Assembly (NCBI GenBank): GCA_016490735.1
Contig: JAEMWC010000344.1
Location: 113,501-177,500 of the forward strand
DNA from: Pachyseris speciosa
Lineage: Eukaryota > Cnidaria > Anthozoa > Scleractinia > Pachyseridae
Direction of reading: 5' to 3'
DNA: 64,000 nt
Positions 21,908-32,598 of the stretch are shown here, piece by piece; position 1 is the first letter of the stretch; each line of letters starts with the position of its first letter. The notes beneath the pieces are model-generated. The model had not been told where the DNA came from, did no database searches, and saw only the letters and a list, made by a program, of their open reading frames with translations. The translations under genes and the position numbers were made by a program.

Positions 21908-22487
21908 GTGTTCAAGTCCGATGCAATAGCGAAAATATGACGATCGTCATTCCAAAATCCCTCCTACGTGACATTGACCCCGAGCATCTTCGACTCCTGG
22001 ACACAACATGTAAAGCAGCAGATAATGACGCAAACTTCTTTCTCACGACACCACTAACCGCCTGCAAAACATCGAGCAGATTCACGCCTGAAGCTATGGT
22101 CTACTCCAACGCCGTTTTAGAAACTCCCGTAACGTATGATGATGTCGTGACTCGCGTTCGTAAAGTAGCAATACCTTTCAGCTGTTTTTACTCCAAATAT
22201 GGCGTTGTGTCAACTCTTGGATGGGAGCCAATTAACAGAAAGCTTGTGTTCAGTGATAAGGGCAATGGAAACTTTACTCTTACACTTAACATGTTCCCTG
22301 ACAACAGATTCTTGAAGCAGTACGTAAAGGATGATTTCCCTGTTGCTGTGTTATTGCGCAGGCTACTGTTCTTTGAGGTCTCTGTGATATCAAATGACAA
22401 GCAGCTGTCCATCATTGCTGATCGATGTTACGCGACGCCTTCTCCAGATCAGAAAAATCCTTTGAAAAACGAGTTCATTAGAGCAGG
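21908..22487 (+). CDS. Zona pellucida (ZP) domain exon 1 (ZP-N and first part of ZP-C)
   Basis: A 580-nt exon (acceptor GCTCCAG ending 21907, donor GTATGT at 22488), entered in phase 1 and left in phase 2. It starts VQVRCNSENMTIVIPKSLL, typical of ZP-N with its first cysteine. It continues through LLDTTCKA, TPLTACKTS, the IPFSCFY segment and a VLLRRLLFFEVSV..DKQLSIIADRCYATPSP segment of ZP-C. ZP domains polymerise extracellular matrix or apical filaments. The splice to 24207 restores FIRAG-CPSD, the conserved GCP motif of ZP-C. The intron (22488-24206) contains an unassigned open stretch at 23053-23403 with no known similarity. Confidence 0.9.
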
Positions 22488-24206
22488 GTATGTGAAACGA
22501 CTGGCAATTTGATAGGTTTTTTATTTTTTTTATCTCCAGATGATCATGTACACAAACAGATCTTGTTTCAAACCGCTATGAATTGCACCTTTCAAAAATC
22601 GAAGATGACTGGCAATTTGTTAGTTCACCGAGTTGGAACCCGCAAACGTCAGAACAAAATTTGAAAATTTACATCGATATGTTAGCCTGTATTGCAGGCG
22701 TATTTTGTGAGGCGAACGCATTATTTCGTTCGTTTTATTACGAGGGAACCGCCATTTTTGTTTTGAGAAACCGAGGAGTATTGGCGGGGGAGAGTAAAAA
22801 TTAACGGGTTATGGGGATGGATATTAGGATGAAAAAGTGTGGTAGGGTGAGGAAGGGACACGAGAAATACGCCTGCCCACGTTCATTGTTCTTTAGAGGC
22901 ACTCCTTTCGTGGGAAAACCGAGCCTCTGATTTGTAAATCGATAGTTTATGGAAGAATGTCTCGATTAATCCAAGGATAGGAATGTCGCGCAGAACAGGT
23001 TAAAGTAAGTTTTTGTTAGTATGCGAACAAAATCTCTTAGCAGTTCTGCCGAATGGATTTGGAGAAGCCTGATATTCCAGCTGCTCGTTCGTCTGAAAAA
23101 GAGATTCACCGCTTCACCAACACACCGCACACTGTCGTAACTTGGACCGGAAAAAGGTTTGTTTATGTGTTGAAAACACACACAAAGGAAAGAGACTTTC
23201 TTGATCTGACCGAAGACGCGGGAGCTTCGATCGCCGGTGTCTTGGCTGCAGGCGAATTGACGCGGACCGCCCTCGATTTTCTCCATGCTGGGCTGGCCTC
23301 GTCCGGCATATCAAGTGTACGTTTGGAGCTCTTTTTTGATACTGGTGTACAGGTTGTAAATGTAATCACGGTCTTGATAAATTTATACAACTGGCCCAAG
23401 TGACAAATTTTTCTACTACAGGGACTGCCGACAAGATCAGAATATTTCTCGGTACCTTGCACCAGCGAAATCCCTACTTATGACTAAAAATTTATTCCAA
23501 GACAACTCCGAAACATTCCTTCCGTTTCGAAGGCCGGAAAAGATTGTCCGATGATGAATGACCTTGCTTTCCAAGATTTCCAAACATTACTTTCAATAAA
23601 ATTTTGCACACACGACAACTCTCACTAACATCCGACATTACTCTTGGTACTTCATTTGACTCGCGGGCTGCTCCACGTGTCTTTGTTTTTATCTGAATTG
23701 AATTTTGTTTCCTGCGGAATAATTCTTAACTTTTGATTGGCTGGCAATTTATTTCCGGGGGAGCGATCAAGCGCCACTAATTACGGGGTGTTTCTCGTTT
23801 TCACAGAGTTATCGGGCAGGCGTTTTCTCTCCCTACGCCTCCACCCCACCCCTTTGACTCGCCCCAGCTCCTTGCGTTTTAATGAAATTCAACATGGCGC
23901 CGCTTACTCGAGAAAATAACTCGCGCTCGAAACCGCCTACACTGCAGGTTATCCAGATGTGGAAAGTGCAAACAACGGTTACTGAGAAAACTAAAAGAAC
24001 TATGTGTTTTTCTTTTGATTTAATTATGTGCAGAATACTTGGGGATTATCCTAGACTATCAGTACTTCAACTTCACGCAGAGTTCACTTGAGTTATTTCT
24101 AACATAAGTTAGCTCTGCGGCTGTACGTTTTCTATTTCATGATCTGCTATGTTCTCGTCTTTAGCCAAATGAACAAGTTAATTACTAAAATGCCTAACAT
24201 CCATAG

Positions 24207-24508
24207 ATGCCCGAGTGACGTAACTGTCAAATACCATGCTGCACCTTCACCTAGTGTCCAGCGGTTTAGCCTGGAAGCCTTCGAATTCGTCGCAGACTAT
24301 CCATTTGTGTTCGTCCACTGTCACGTGATCGTGTGTAACGCAACCGAGCCAAGCTCCAGATGTGCAAAGAACTGTTTGTCAAGAGAACGCAAAAGACGCG
24401 AGGTGAATGATTACAAGGATTATAACGAGTACGCCTTAGCCCAGGGCCCTGTTCTCCTGACACAAGGGAAACAAGACCGAGACAGCGTCAGTAGTTTGGA
24501 AAAGAGAG
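24207..24508 (+). CDS. ZP-C exon with furin site
   Basis: A 302-nt exon (acceptor CCATAG ending 24206, donor GTATGT at 24509). The translation CPSDVTVKYH..SLEAFEFVADYPFVFVHCHVIVCNATEPSSRCAKNC is the C-terminal half of ZP-C with its conserved cysteines. It is followed by RERKRR, a strong furin consensus. In ZP proteins, cleavage at such a site releases the ectodomain from the membrane tail and triggers polymerisation. A polar linker follows and leads into the transmembrane exon. Confidence 0.9.
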
Positions 24509-25559
24509 GTATGTATAAAGAATTTTAAATTCTACACTACGCTGTTACAACAGCAACTGATTTCAAACGGAGTTTTCCATCTGTCATCATTTAGTTGTTT
24601 GACGCTGTTGGACGCGTTGGACTGTACTACTGTACGCGGAAAAGAAGGGCTTAGTTTGATCTTGGATGGCTTTGAGTCCGCTTTCCAATCAGATGGGCCC
24701 CTGTCTTGAGTCAATCTAACAGTTGAGAATTTTATCCTTTCCTATTCAGCTTGCGTTATAATCTAGCAACACGAATATACTAACCCAGGGTTAGTGTGAA
24801 GCCTAATCACCAATAATTTTTCAAAAAAGCCTTGTTATATTTCTTAAAGTCTGTCCCGAAGTACGCTCTCTACTTTGACTGCAAAAATTAGCTTTATAAG
24901 AACCCACTCGAGATTTTAATAGCTGGTCAGAGAGAATGGCGCCTTGAACTATAACGAAAAGGTAAACGATTTTTCGCTCTGGTTAGAGGTTATTAAGAGT
25001 ATGCCTTTTGAAGAATGTGTGTTTGCTTGCAAACCGTCTTCCGCCTATTCAGTTATTGTTAAACCAACGAGCAGCCGAGCGAAGAGGCGAGGCTGCGAGG
25101 CGGCAACATAATAGAGCCGTGCGCGAAGGTTCCAAGGCAGAATGAATCCCGAAGCGTTGTAACATAAGGTAGTGTAAGGCAACTTTTATGACGTAATGCA
25201 GAACAGAGAATGCATTGTTTTCGAGCGAATCAGAGATTGCGCGAGCTCTGTGCGTTTGTGAGTCCCGTGCTCATCCCGTTTTCAACCAATCGCAATGCGA
25301 GATTTCACGTGTCAATCACATATCGCGAGCCTTGAGCGTGCTTTTAAACGTCCAACACAATCAAAGCCTTCCCTCTTCTCGTGGCGTTTTCTAGCTGTCG
25401 GTTCCTGTGGTGCTTTTAACCCGTCCGTCATCGTGGTAATTTAAAGCCGTCTGTAAGCTGCATTCTGGTAAATTAGGGTTATTCATAGAAATTTCTAAAC
25501 AAATTGAAGAGCGCGCGTTAATACGTAAAATCTTTGCTAGTTGGCACTTAGCGATAGCT

Positions 25560-25564
25560 ATAAC

Positions 25565-25606
<42 letters not shown>

Positions 25607-25665
25607 CACATTTACATAGCGCCATATACACTAACCGCCCTATAGCGCTTTACAATTCTACAATA
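25560..25665 (-). repeat. LINE 3' tail, minus strand, with (AAT)n
   Basis: The minus strand reads AAAGCGCTATAGGGCGG, then GGCGCTATGTAAATG, then (ATT)n at 25567-25605. This is the 3' end style of truncated non-LTR elements in this window. Intronic. Confidence 0.55.
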
Positions 25666-25774
25666 GAAATTAATTTAAAAATAGCAATTGCCATGAAATT
25701 ATAGTGACTGAATCTCAATCAATACACACGTAACCCATGTTCTTTCTCTCAACGCAAATATTAATTCTCTTCAG

Positions 25775-25989
25775 GTTCCAGCCCTACCATCATGACGGCC
25801 CTGTTTCTAATGAGTGTTGCTTGTTTGGCGGGAGCCGTGCTGTTAACAGTCTTCAAGAAATCAGGCAACAATCCTATTGGGTATACTGTGGTTGCCGTCG
25901 AAGATCAGAAGTCACATGAAATTAAGCTCAAAACCAACAAGCGAATGGACTTCACAAACGTGACGAAGCTTAGAGCTTGGGAGTTTTAA
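25775..25989 (+). CDS. C-terminal transmembrane exon of ZP protein, with stop
   Basis: The acceptor TCTTCAG ends at 25774 and entry is phase 1. The exon encodes a short linker and one transmembrane helix (TALFLMSVACLAGAVLLTVF), then a cytoplasmic tail of about 45 residues ending RAWEF and TAA at 25987-25989. It completes a type I membrane protein. HYR, EGF, both ZP exons and this exon sum to an uninterrupted frame when the Sushi exon is left out. Confidence 0.85.
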
Positions 25990-28900
25990 ATATGCTAAGA
26001 AAAGCACTCATTATTGATTGTTGTTCGCTATTATTAGATCACAGTTCAAAAGTAGCTGTTTTCGTCTTGCACAATAGCTGAGAATAGCAAGAAACGTCTG
26101 TTGTAGATCTATCCATTTTTTGAATAATCCTTAATTGGGACGAAACCTTTAGCGGTGTCTATATCATATTTTAATACACTCATTAAACAACAATTTCTTT
26201 TGTATTTCCTTCATGAGTTATTATTTTAGAATTTTGGAAATCATGTTTAAATACATCAAGTGATAAGTTACAATTGACTGCTAGTTTTTTTCACAGGGTT
26301 GCTGTCTTATCAGCATGCGGTAAGCAGTTTCGGAGACCTCCGCCGAAAAACGTTCTCTCAAAACAGTGCCTCACAAAATCCAATTTAATGAAAAAAAATG
26401 GCTCTACCTCGATGTAAAAACCTGTGAAACTCACGAATGACGTAAAACAAAGTAAACAAAACATTCTAAACAACGGCGTACAGCAAAACAATACCTCATA
26501 AAACAAAGAAAACCTCGCCAGGTTTTTACACCGAGGTAAACCCGAAAAAATGCAGTCGTCTGTCAAGTCCATAAAACAAAACCGAAAATATGATAGACCT
26601 TTACCTCCTTGCTTCCTTCCTTGTCCGGAGAAAGCATTGCTACACTCCAATCTATGTCTTGTCGAGTAAGCAAGACTTTATGCTTGCTCAGGCAAATTCT
26701 TAAAGGCCAATATCACCCTTGATCCAACGCGGTCGTTTGCTTTTGTTTTGAAATCGCGCTATTGTTAAATGATGCCTGTGATTGGTTAATAATTTTTATC
26801 GGACTTTTGATCTGGTTCATTAAGCCGAGTTGTCGCTTGTGCCCGGTTTGGCAAAGCAAATGGCTACAAATTCAACTTGCACATTTCTTCATATTTCTTC
26901 ATTAAAACCGTGAACAATCGGTTCACAGGTTTAAAATCAAAACAGCAAAGTATTGAACGATCCGTTATTGATAAAACTCGCTGATCATGTGGCGAGGATG
27001 GTGATAAAATATCCACAAGAAAACATTTATTGTCGGCAGCTCCTGTTGTTGGGTAATGGTTTCTAATTTGCAGTAACAAAAATACTCGTACGTTCTCATT
27101 CAATTATCATGTCCTTTCGCTTTATATTGAGTTGAAAGTACAGTTGACCATGCGGCTTGATAAGGCGGAAAACTTTGAGTTCCAAATTAAAACACGGGAG
27201 GAAACAAAAGCGGTGTAGTCCTCATTGAATTTTCCCGCAGTTTAGGCAAGCTGCAAACTAAACGTAAAGCTAGAATGCCCGATGGGGCATAAAAGTGGCA
27301 GTAGATAAAGAGACAAAACGGCAAATTGGATTAAAAACACTGAAGAGTTGACCAAAGCCGCAGAACCCATTACACAAACTGACCTTGAGGTAAAACATCA
27401 AACATGCCGGGAAACAGTTATCCAGCCAAGTACAATTTTTAACACTGCCATCAAATCAGTTTCCAAATAGCAGTAAGTCGGCTCCAACAAGCTCAGAGAA
27501 TTCTTGAAAGCTCCGAGATAATAAGCAGCAAACTTGAACAACCAGTCTCTGTAAATCCTCCTTGGACCTCACTTTGATATAAAATAACGCTGGGAAGTTA
27601 CCACAACCGACTACAACCGCACTGACTCTTTTGACTTTACACGGGTCAAAATTTACATGCATACAAATTGCTCAAAAAATAATACAAGGAACATGAAGAC
27701 GAATAAACAGAGAACATATTTATGGCTATAAATTTGGAGATTTGCTCACGATGCATAAAACAAGGGCGATAAAACACATTTATTCCACCTCTGCTTCCCC
27801 TGCAAGTGAAACAAAAGAAAAACACATTTGTATGTATTGAATAATCAAATTTGCAAAAGAATTTTAAATACACAACACAATTTAAGATTCAAAATGATGT
27901 TTAAATATGAAAATTGAGTGAGTTGATGCAACACCAAACAAAAACTTGTAAAATGTTTTGGTGTTTTTTCAGTTAATTCCTAACATGTGTTGAAGGATCC
28001 AGTTGCTAAATTGCCTTCTACTGGTTGTGTTGATGTTGCAAACAAAAACAGGCTATCATAATAACAGAAGAATTGGTGAAAATGTAGCATAATCAGCTGT
28101 CAGGTTGGAAATTCGTCTGCCATCCTATCACTTAAAATCACTACTCCTATGAATTCTCCTGATCTGAAATAGTTTTAAGTTCTCTACCCTCTCAATTTGC
28201 AGTCAGACTTAAAATTACCTGAGAAAAGTAAGAAAAAGGATGAGCAAACAGACGTAAAGCTGCATTAAGGGGGCTTGACCAAGGCATATTGACAAATTGA
28301 CGAAAACGAATTCGAGTAGCATCCATCAAAGGCGGAACAAACTTGCTCGCGCAAGAATCATCTTTGATCGAAAATTTGGTCTATCAATGCAGTACTTAAA
28401 TTTCTTTTGTTTCGGTCAAAGTATTGAGATGGTATTAGAGAATCTCTCCTCCTGGCCGATCCCCGTATCACGAATTAATTATTCGGGAATACACAAAAAT
28501 GTAGTCGCGATCAAATCTCGAAGCACAATTTAATTTCACTTGCGAACGACTGTCCTGACAACGAACGCCAAAATAACTTAACGGAATGGTCTACAAAGTT
28601 AAGATTTAAGACAAAATAAATTTGGAGTATGTACAACTTAGTGATAACTCAATATTGATAGTCGATTATAATTTGCGAAATCTAGGCAGGGTAAAAGCGT
28701 GAGCCTAAAAATCCATTATTTTGAAAATGAAATTCGCTCAACGAAGCTTTGTCTGGTCAGGGTGAGCAGGGGGTGCACCACGAAATTACACCAGATTTTG
28801 CTAACAGGTAGTACACTAACAGAAGTATCCCCTGTTAATGGGAATTCCCATATCACGAAGGGAAACAAAAGTCTCGGGGATATGATGACAAACTTTTAAT

Positions 28901-29524
28901 TGAGGTAATACAAAAACTAAATTTACTAATCAAACCATTCAACTTGCCAGACAACAAAAATCATGGATATGAAACGACAGCTGTACCCATCAAATGGAAG
29001 GATTAGTTAATTGCAGTGTTGTAGTCGACTTTCATGAAGAAATGATGTAAACGAAAACGGTAAGATTATCTTGTTGAACAACACCATGAAATTGAAAATG
29101 ATAGCAACACGATTTCTTCCTTGGCAGAAAACGAAGCAAATAAAAACCTACTTGTTTAGCTTGACATTGTTTAGCTTGACATTAACCACGATCTGAAGCA
29201 GACTCTTGGACGGCAGAAAAATGCATCGACACTGGGCTCGTCAAATACTCGTTGCAGACAAATCGCCATCTTGACCGTCGACACCTCCACACGAACAGAC
29301 CTTTACCGACCGCAAAACTACGACAATTGATGTCACACCAAAATTTTTTTTCTTCACCGTAAATTGCTTTTCGTGGTAATATGTTTGATTTGGCTTGCTG
29401 ACAACCTGTTCAAGAATGCCTTATCGTTAAAGTTTTGGTTGTCAAATTCAACAGCACACAAAACCGCGTGATCGTCGAAAACTGAGAAAACAAAAAAAAT
29501 TTACGCGCCTGCGCAGTCAAAAGT
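25990..29524. other. Non-genic interval after the ZP gene
   Basis: Apart from the inverted repeat at 26407-26536, no exon, RNA gene or recognisable transposon was identified. Open stretches at 26291-26650 and 27456-27873 (minus strand) show no domain or splice structure. Confidence 0.45.
26407..26536. repeat. Short foldback repeat
   Basis: CCTCGATGTAAAAACCTG (26407) and its near-complement CAGGTTTTTACACCGAGG (to 26536) face each other across about 94 bases. Only one mismatch separates the 18-bp arms. It is probably a small MITE, but no target duplication was recognised. Confidence 0.55.
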
Positions 29525-29585
29525 CTCCCTTGTTACCCGGGACACATTGGTGGAAGGCGAGCGCTCTCACCACTGCGCAACCCTG
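29525..29585 (-). mobile_element. tRNA-like SINE head remnant
   Basis: The minus strand reads GGGTTGCGCAGTGGTGAGAG, then CGCTCGCCTTCCACCAATG, then TGTCCCGGGTAAC. The A-box region is well preserved (TGGTGAGAGCGC) but the B box is lost after CCCGGGT. This resembles a tRNA-derived SINE head of a different type from those at 15476 and 20170. Confidence 0.5.
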
Positions 29586-29669
29586 CTCCCTCCTCCCCTG
29601 CTCCCTCCTCCCCTGCTCCCTGCTCCCCTGCTCCCTCCTCCCATGCTCCCTCCTCCCCTGCTCCCTGCC
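29581..29669 (+). repeat. 15-bp pyrimidine minisatellite with G4 potential
   Basis: Six units of CCCTGCTCCCTCCTC with few changes. The minus strand carries repeated GGG/GGGG runs separated by short loops, so G-quadruplex formation is plausible. It directly abuts the 5' side of the SINE remnant. Confidence 0.85.
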
Positions 29670-30242
29670 TTTAAATTCGTTAAATGTTTAACATACGTAC
29701 AAATTATTTCCTAGCATAAGGGTCTTTCACAAGCTTTTTACTCGGACTTCCGCCGGAAGAAGTCCGAGGTCTAAAACGTCGACCGTTCGTCTTTTCCTTC
29801 GTCCTCTTTCATTTGCAAGGCTTATTTCCGGTGTTTCTGCGAGAGCGCTAAAAACTCACAACAATAACCATATCAACAACGAGAGTTATGTCATGTACGC
29901 GAAAAAGTCGATTCACCTTTTGGTCTGAACAACAAATATGTTAAGAGAAGTGTCTATACGAATGTTTGCAAGTTCAACAACGAGAAAAGGTTTTAACATT
30001 ACCAAACTAAACTCCAGATGTTCAGTTTGTGTCACTGGCCGGTCTATACTATATAAACTCTATAATCTGTAATTTTGAGTGGTACAATTTGCTGAATAAC
30101 TCAGGTACGAAATATCACACACCCTGAGAGACTTTGAAAAGGTAGTTTATTTACTATTCTTTAACAAGATCTCAATTTCTGGACATTATTTTTTGGAATG
30201 ACAAGAAGCCGCATGCGGCTTACCTCGTGTCATGTGAAATTA

Positions 30243-30511
30243 TGAGGATACTTCACAAAATAATGTGATCAAGTAAGCTGAAGTCAGTTGAGCCTAAGTA
30301 TTAGCTATGCCATGCTGATGAGGCCTAACAAGGCCGAAACAGCTGTCCATGGCTGCTAATGCTTGGGCTCAATCTTTGCTTTGGTAGAATTAAGGGGTAA
30401 TGCCCGCTACCATGTGGCCTTAGTGCCCTTTGAGTGGCTTCAGCTTACTTGATCACATTATTTTGTGAAGTATCCTTGTCACTCCAGCCACATCCCACAA
30501 GCTTTACGTTT
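30243..30511 (+). mobile_element. Full-length hammerhead-bearing foldback element, copy 2
   Basis: A 269-bp insertion flanked by a perfect 13-bp duplication TCATGTGAAATTA (30230-30242 and 30512-30524). Its left arm (30246-30290, starting GGATACTTCACAAAATAATG) is the near-perfect inverse of its right arm (about 30437-30482). Between them lie the hammerhead (30290-30370) and about 65 bases of spacer. There is no protein-coding capacity. The long target duplication points to insertion through a reverse transcriptase/endonuclease, as with SINEs, retrozymes or Penelope-like elements, not a cut-and-paste transposase. Confidence 0.88.
30290..30370 (+). ncRNA. Hammerhead ribozyme core, copy 2, with long stem I
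   Basis: The core is identical to copy 1: CTGATGA (30315-30321), stem II GGCC/GGCC with loop TAACAA (30322-30335), GAAA (30336-30339), palindromic stem III ACAGCTGT (30339-30346), cleavage after C30347. Stem I pairs GCCATG (30309-30314) with CATGGC (30348-30353). After a small internal loop it pairs GAGCCTAAGTATTAGC (30290-30305) with GCTAATGCTTGGGCTC (30355-30370), all 16 positions with two G-U wobbles. A 22-bp helix supporting an exact catalytic core is very unlikely by chance. Confidence 0.92.
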
Positions 30512-30552
30512 TCATGTGAAATTAATTCGTGGTCTGATGATCCTGGTATTGC

Positions 30553-31094
30553 AACAAATTATTTTTGAAGATCTTTAATATTCTTCGCTTGACTGACCAA
30601 TTGGTTTGGAATATTTAAAAAGGTCTTTGCGGTTGTCAAATCTTTTCAATGTTGCTGAAAATACAGATACCTACAAAATACATACTTTGGACAAACGTAC
30701 GTTTGAAACAGATATATACGCAAAACACTGCACGTTTTGTTCTCGTCTCGCCCCAATCCTATCACGATTAAGAAATCCAAATTCTAAGTTTTACAATTTT
30801 GTTCTGGAATCCAGACTCTGGATTCCAAATTCCATAACTTTGGGTTTCCCCTGCACGATTTCAATAAATTGATAAGCTGTTTGCGGTTTTGCTACGGATA
30901 AAGCTATAACTTAGCTAATTCGTAACGAATATATATTGTTACACCTGAAGAATCTAGCACGTAAAAAATTATCTATCTGTCCAAAGTGTATTCGGCAATC
31001 AACAAATTATTTTTGAAGATCTTTAATATTCTTCCCGTGACTGACCGCAGACAAGTGGTTTGGAATATTTAAAAAGATCTTTGCGGTTGTCAAC
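30553..31094 (+). repeat. Direct repeat pair of about 90 bp
   Basis: A segment starting CAACAAATTATTTTTGAAGA and ending CTTTGCGGTTGTCAA occurs at 30553-30640 and again at 31000-31094, with one small insertion (GCAGACA-like). About 360 bases lie between. They could be a local duplication or terminal repeats of a small element; no TG..CA ends were seen. Confidence 0.7.
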
Positions 31095-31192
31095 CTCTTG
31101 GAAAGCCGAGTAAAGGCCAATAATTGGCCTCTTGTTTTCTTCAAAATTACATGGATAGGAGAGAAACTAACTTAAAACTTCTCGTGCTTTGT

Positions 31193-32224
31193 TTAAGAAA
31201 GCACATTGCTACTCAGAGGAATTTCATCTAAAAAGTTCTGCGGATTTTTGTGAATGTACGATTTCAAAACGTTCCTAAAATCCTCTTTGAATAACGTGTA
31301 CAAAAGAGGATGACAAGGGATGTGCCAAACCTCATACAGAGAAGAACTGCATTAACAGCAAGAGGTACACGGATCTCAAAATTTTCATCATAAAGAATTC
31401 CTCTTAGAAAGTATGAAAACCACCCTAAGATGAATGCAAGGATCATGGAGCCCAGAATGGTCACCGCTCGCTTTTGACCGCGTTTTTGTCTCACTCGTCT
31501 TATGCTTGTAATATGAGAAACTTGTCGACGGATTTTCTTCTGCTGTGATCGAAGAATAAGGAAAATACGAACGTAAGCGCCTGCGAGAAGGATTGAAGGA
31601 AGCGTCACCAGAAAGACAAAACAGCTGTAGCTGTAGATGGCGTCAATGCGTCGCTCGTGAGTCAGCGTTTGGGAAGAGTCAAGCCTGATCCATGTTAACT
31701 GAATAAGTGAGTCGGTCAATGAAAACATCCAGACAAAGTTTAGCGAAGCCGCCATCGTTTGCTTGGAAAAGATTTTGTGGTAATTCATCGGGTGAATTAT
31801 CATCGCATAAGGTTCAAATGTGACAATCATAAGATGTAGTATCGTGGAGAATGCGATGAACCGCGATGCGAGATCCATGGCTATACAAGCGGCCATCCTC
31901 TCTTCAAACGGCAGGAGATTGCAAGCGAATATCAAAGGGATTGCAATTACTCCGGACAGTAAATCGGAAAAGGCCAAGCATGCTAGATATACGTTGGTTA
32001 TTGTTTGTAGTTGCTTGCTTTTGTAAACCAAAACGATGACCAATGAATTGGTGACAATGATCAGACACGAAAGCACTTCCAAAAGGCAAGAAGGAGATGG
32101 ATATCATTTGAAAATGGAATATCATCTTCGTTGGTGGTATTCCCTTATTCAGCCATGTTGTGTTCACGGTTTTATTGAAATGACCTTCATTTGGAATTGT
32201 ACCGTTAAGAAAAGTATCGTTCAT
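31193..32224 (-). pseudogene. Class A (rhodopsin-like) GPCR, two frameshifts
   Basis: Starts at ATG 32224-32222 with an N-terminus rich in N-glycosylation sites (NDT, NGT, NKT, NTT). The frame shifts near 32080 into TM1-TM6. Visible landmarks: TM1 IIVTNSLVIVLVY (N1.50), TM2 LACLAFSDLLSG (D2.50), TM3 end with EPY instead of E/DRY, TM4 W, TM5 P, a basic third loop RRVRQKRGQKR, TM6 LGWFSYF without the usual proline. A second shift near 31340 restores TM7 as HPLLY (NPxxY-like) and a C-tail ending at 31193. It is intronless, like many cnidarian orphan amine/peptide-type receptors. Either a recent pseudogene or an assembly with two indel errors. The ligand is unknown. Confidence 0.8.
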
Positions 32225-32440
32225 GATTACGTTATTTTCCTTTCCAGGTTGTGTTAATGTTTTGGGCCGCGTATCTGTGACTCAATATATTGTCTAACCG
32301 CCTTTAAGGGCCCTTGATGTCGTCGGTTGTCCTAAGCCGTCTTATTCTTCTGTTCTTGTCAATATTCTCGGATAGTGTAGGGAAGAAAGGTTTTAACTAG
32401 TCGTACTTAATTGTAGAAAGGTGTTATCCCACTTTATATG

Positions 32441-32598
32441 CAAGGAAATCAAGGACTGATAACATTGATATCTTAAAAAAAAAGAAAACAAAACAATTTT
32501 GAGTTCTTTATTAAGCTATCAAGGAAATCAAGGACTGATAACATTGATATCTTTAAAAAAAAGAAAACAAAACAATTTTGAGTTCTTTATTAAGCTAT
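32441..32598. repeat. 79-bp tandem duplication, two copies
   Basis: Copies at 32441-32519 and 32520-32598 begin CAAGGAAATCAAGGACTGAT and differ only in the length of a T/A-run. This is a very recent local duplication. No gene is recognised from here to 34900. Confidence 0.95.

Noticed and set aside
23053..23403. 116-residue open frame in the ZP intron
   Set aside because: No domain, no splice pattern, and long open frames exist on the opposite strand over the same bases; locally GC-rich sequence explains it.
26291..26650. 119-residue minus-strand frame
   Set aside because: Overlaps a foldback repeat, low-complexity Phe/Cys-rich translation, no similarity.
31820..32257. Plus-strand frames over the GPCR
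   Set aside because: Antisense shadows of the receptor.
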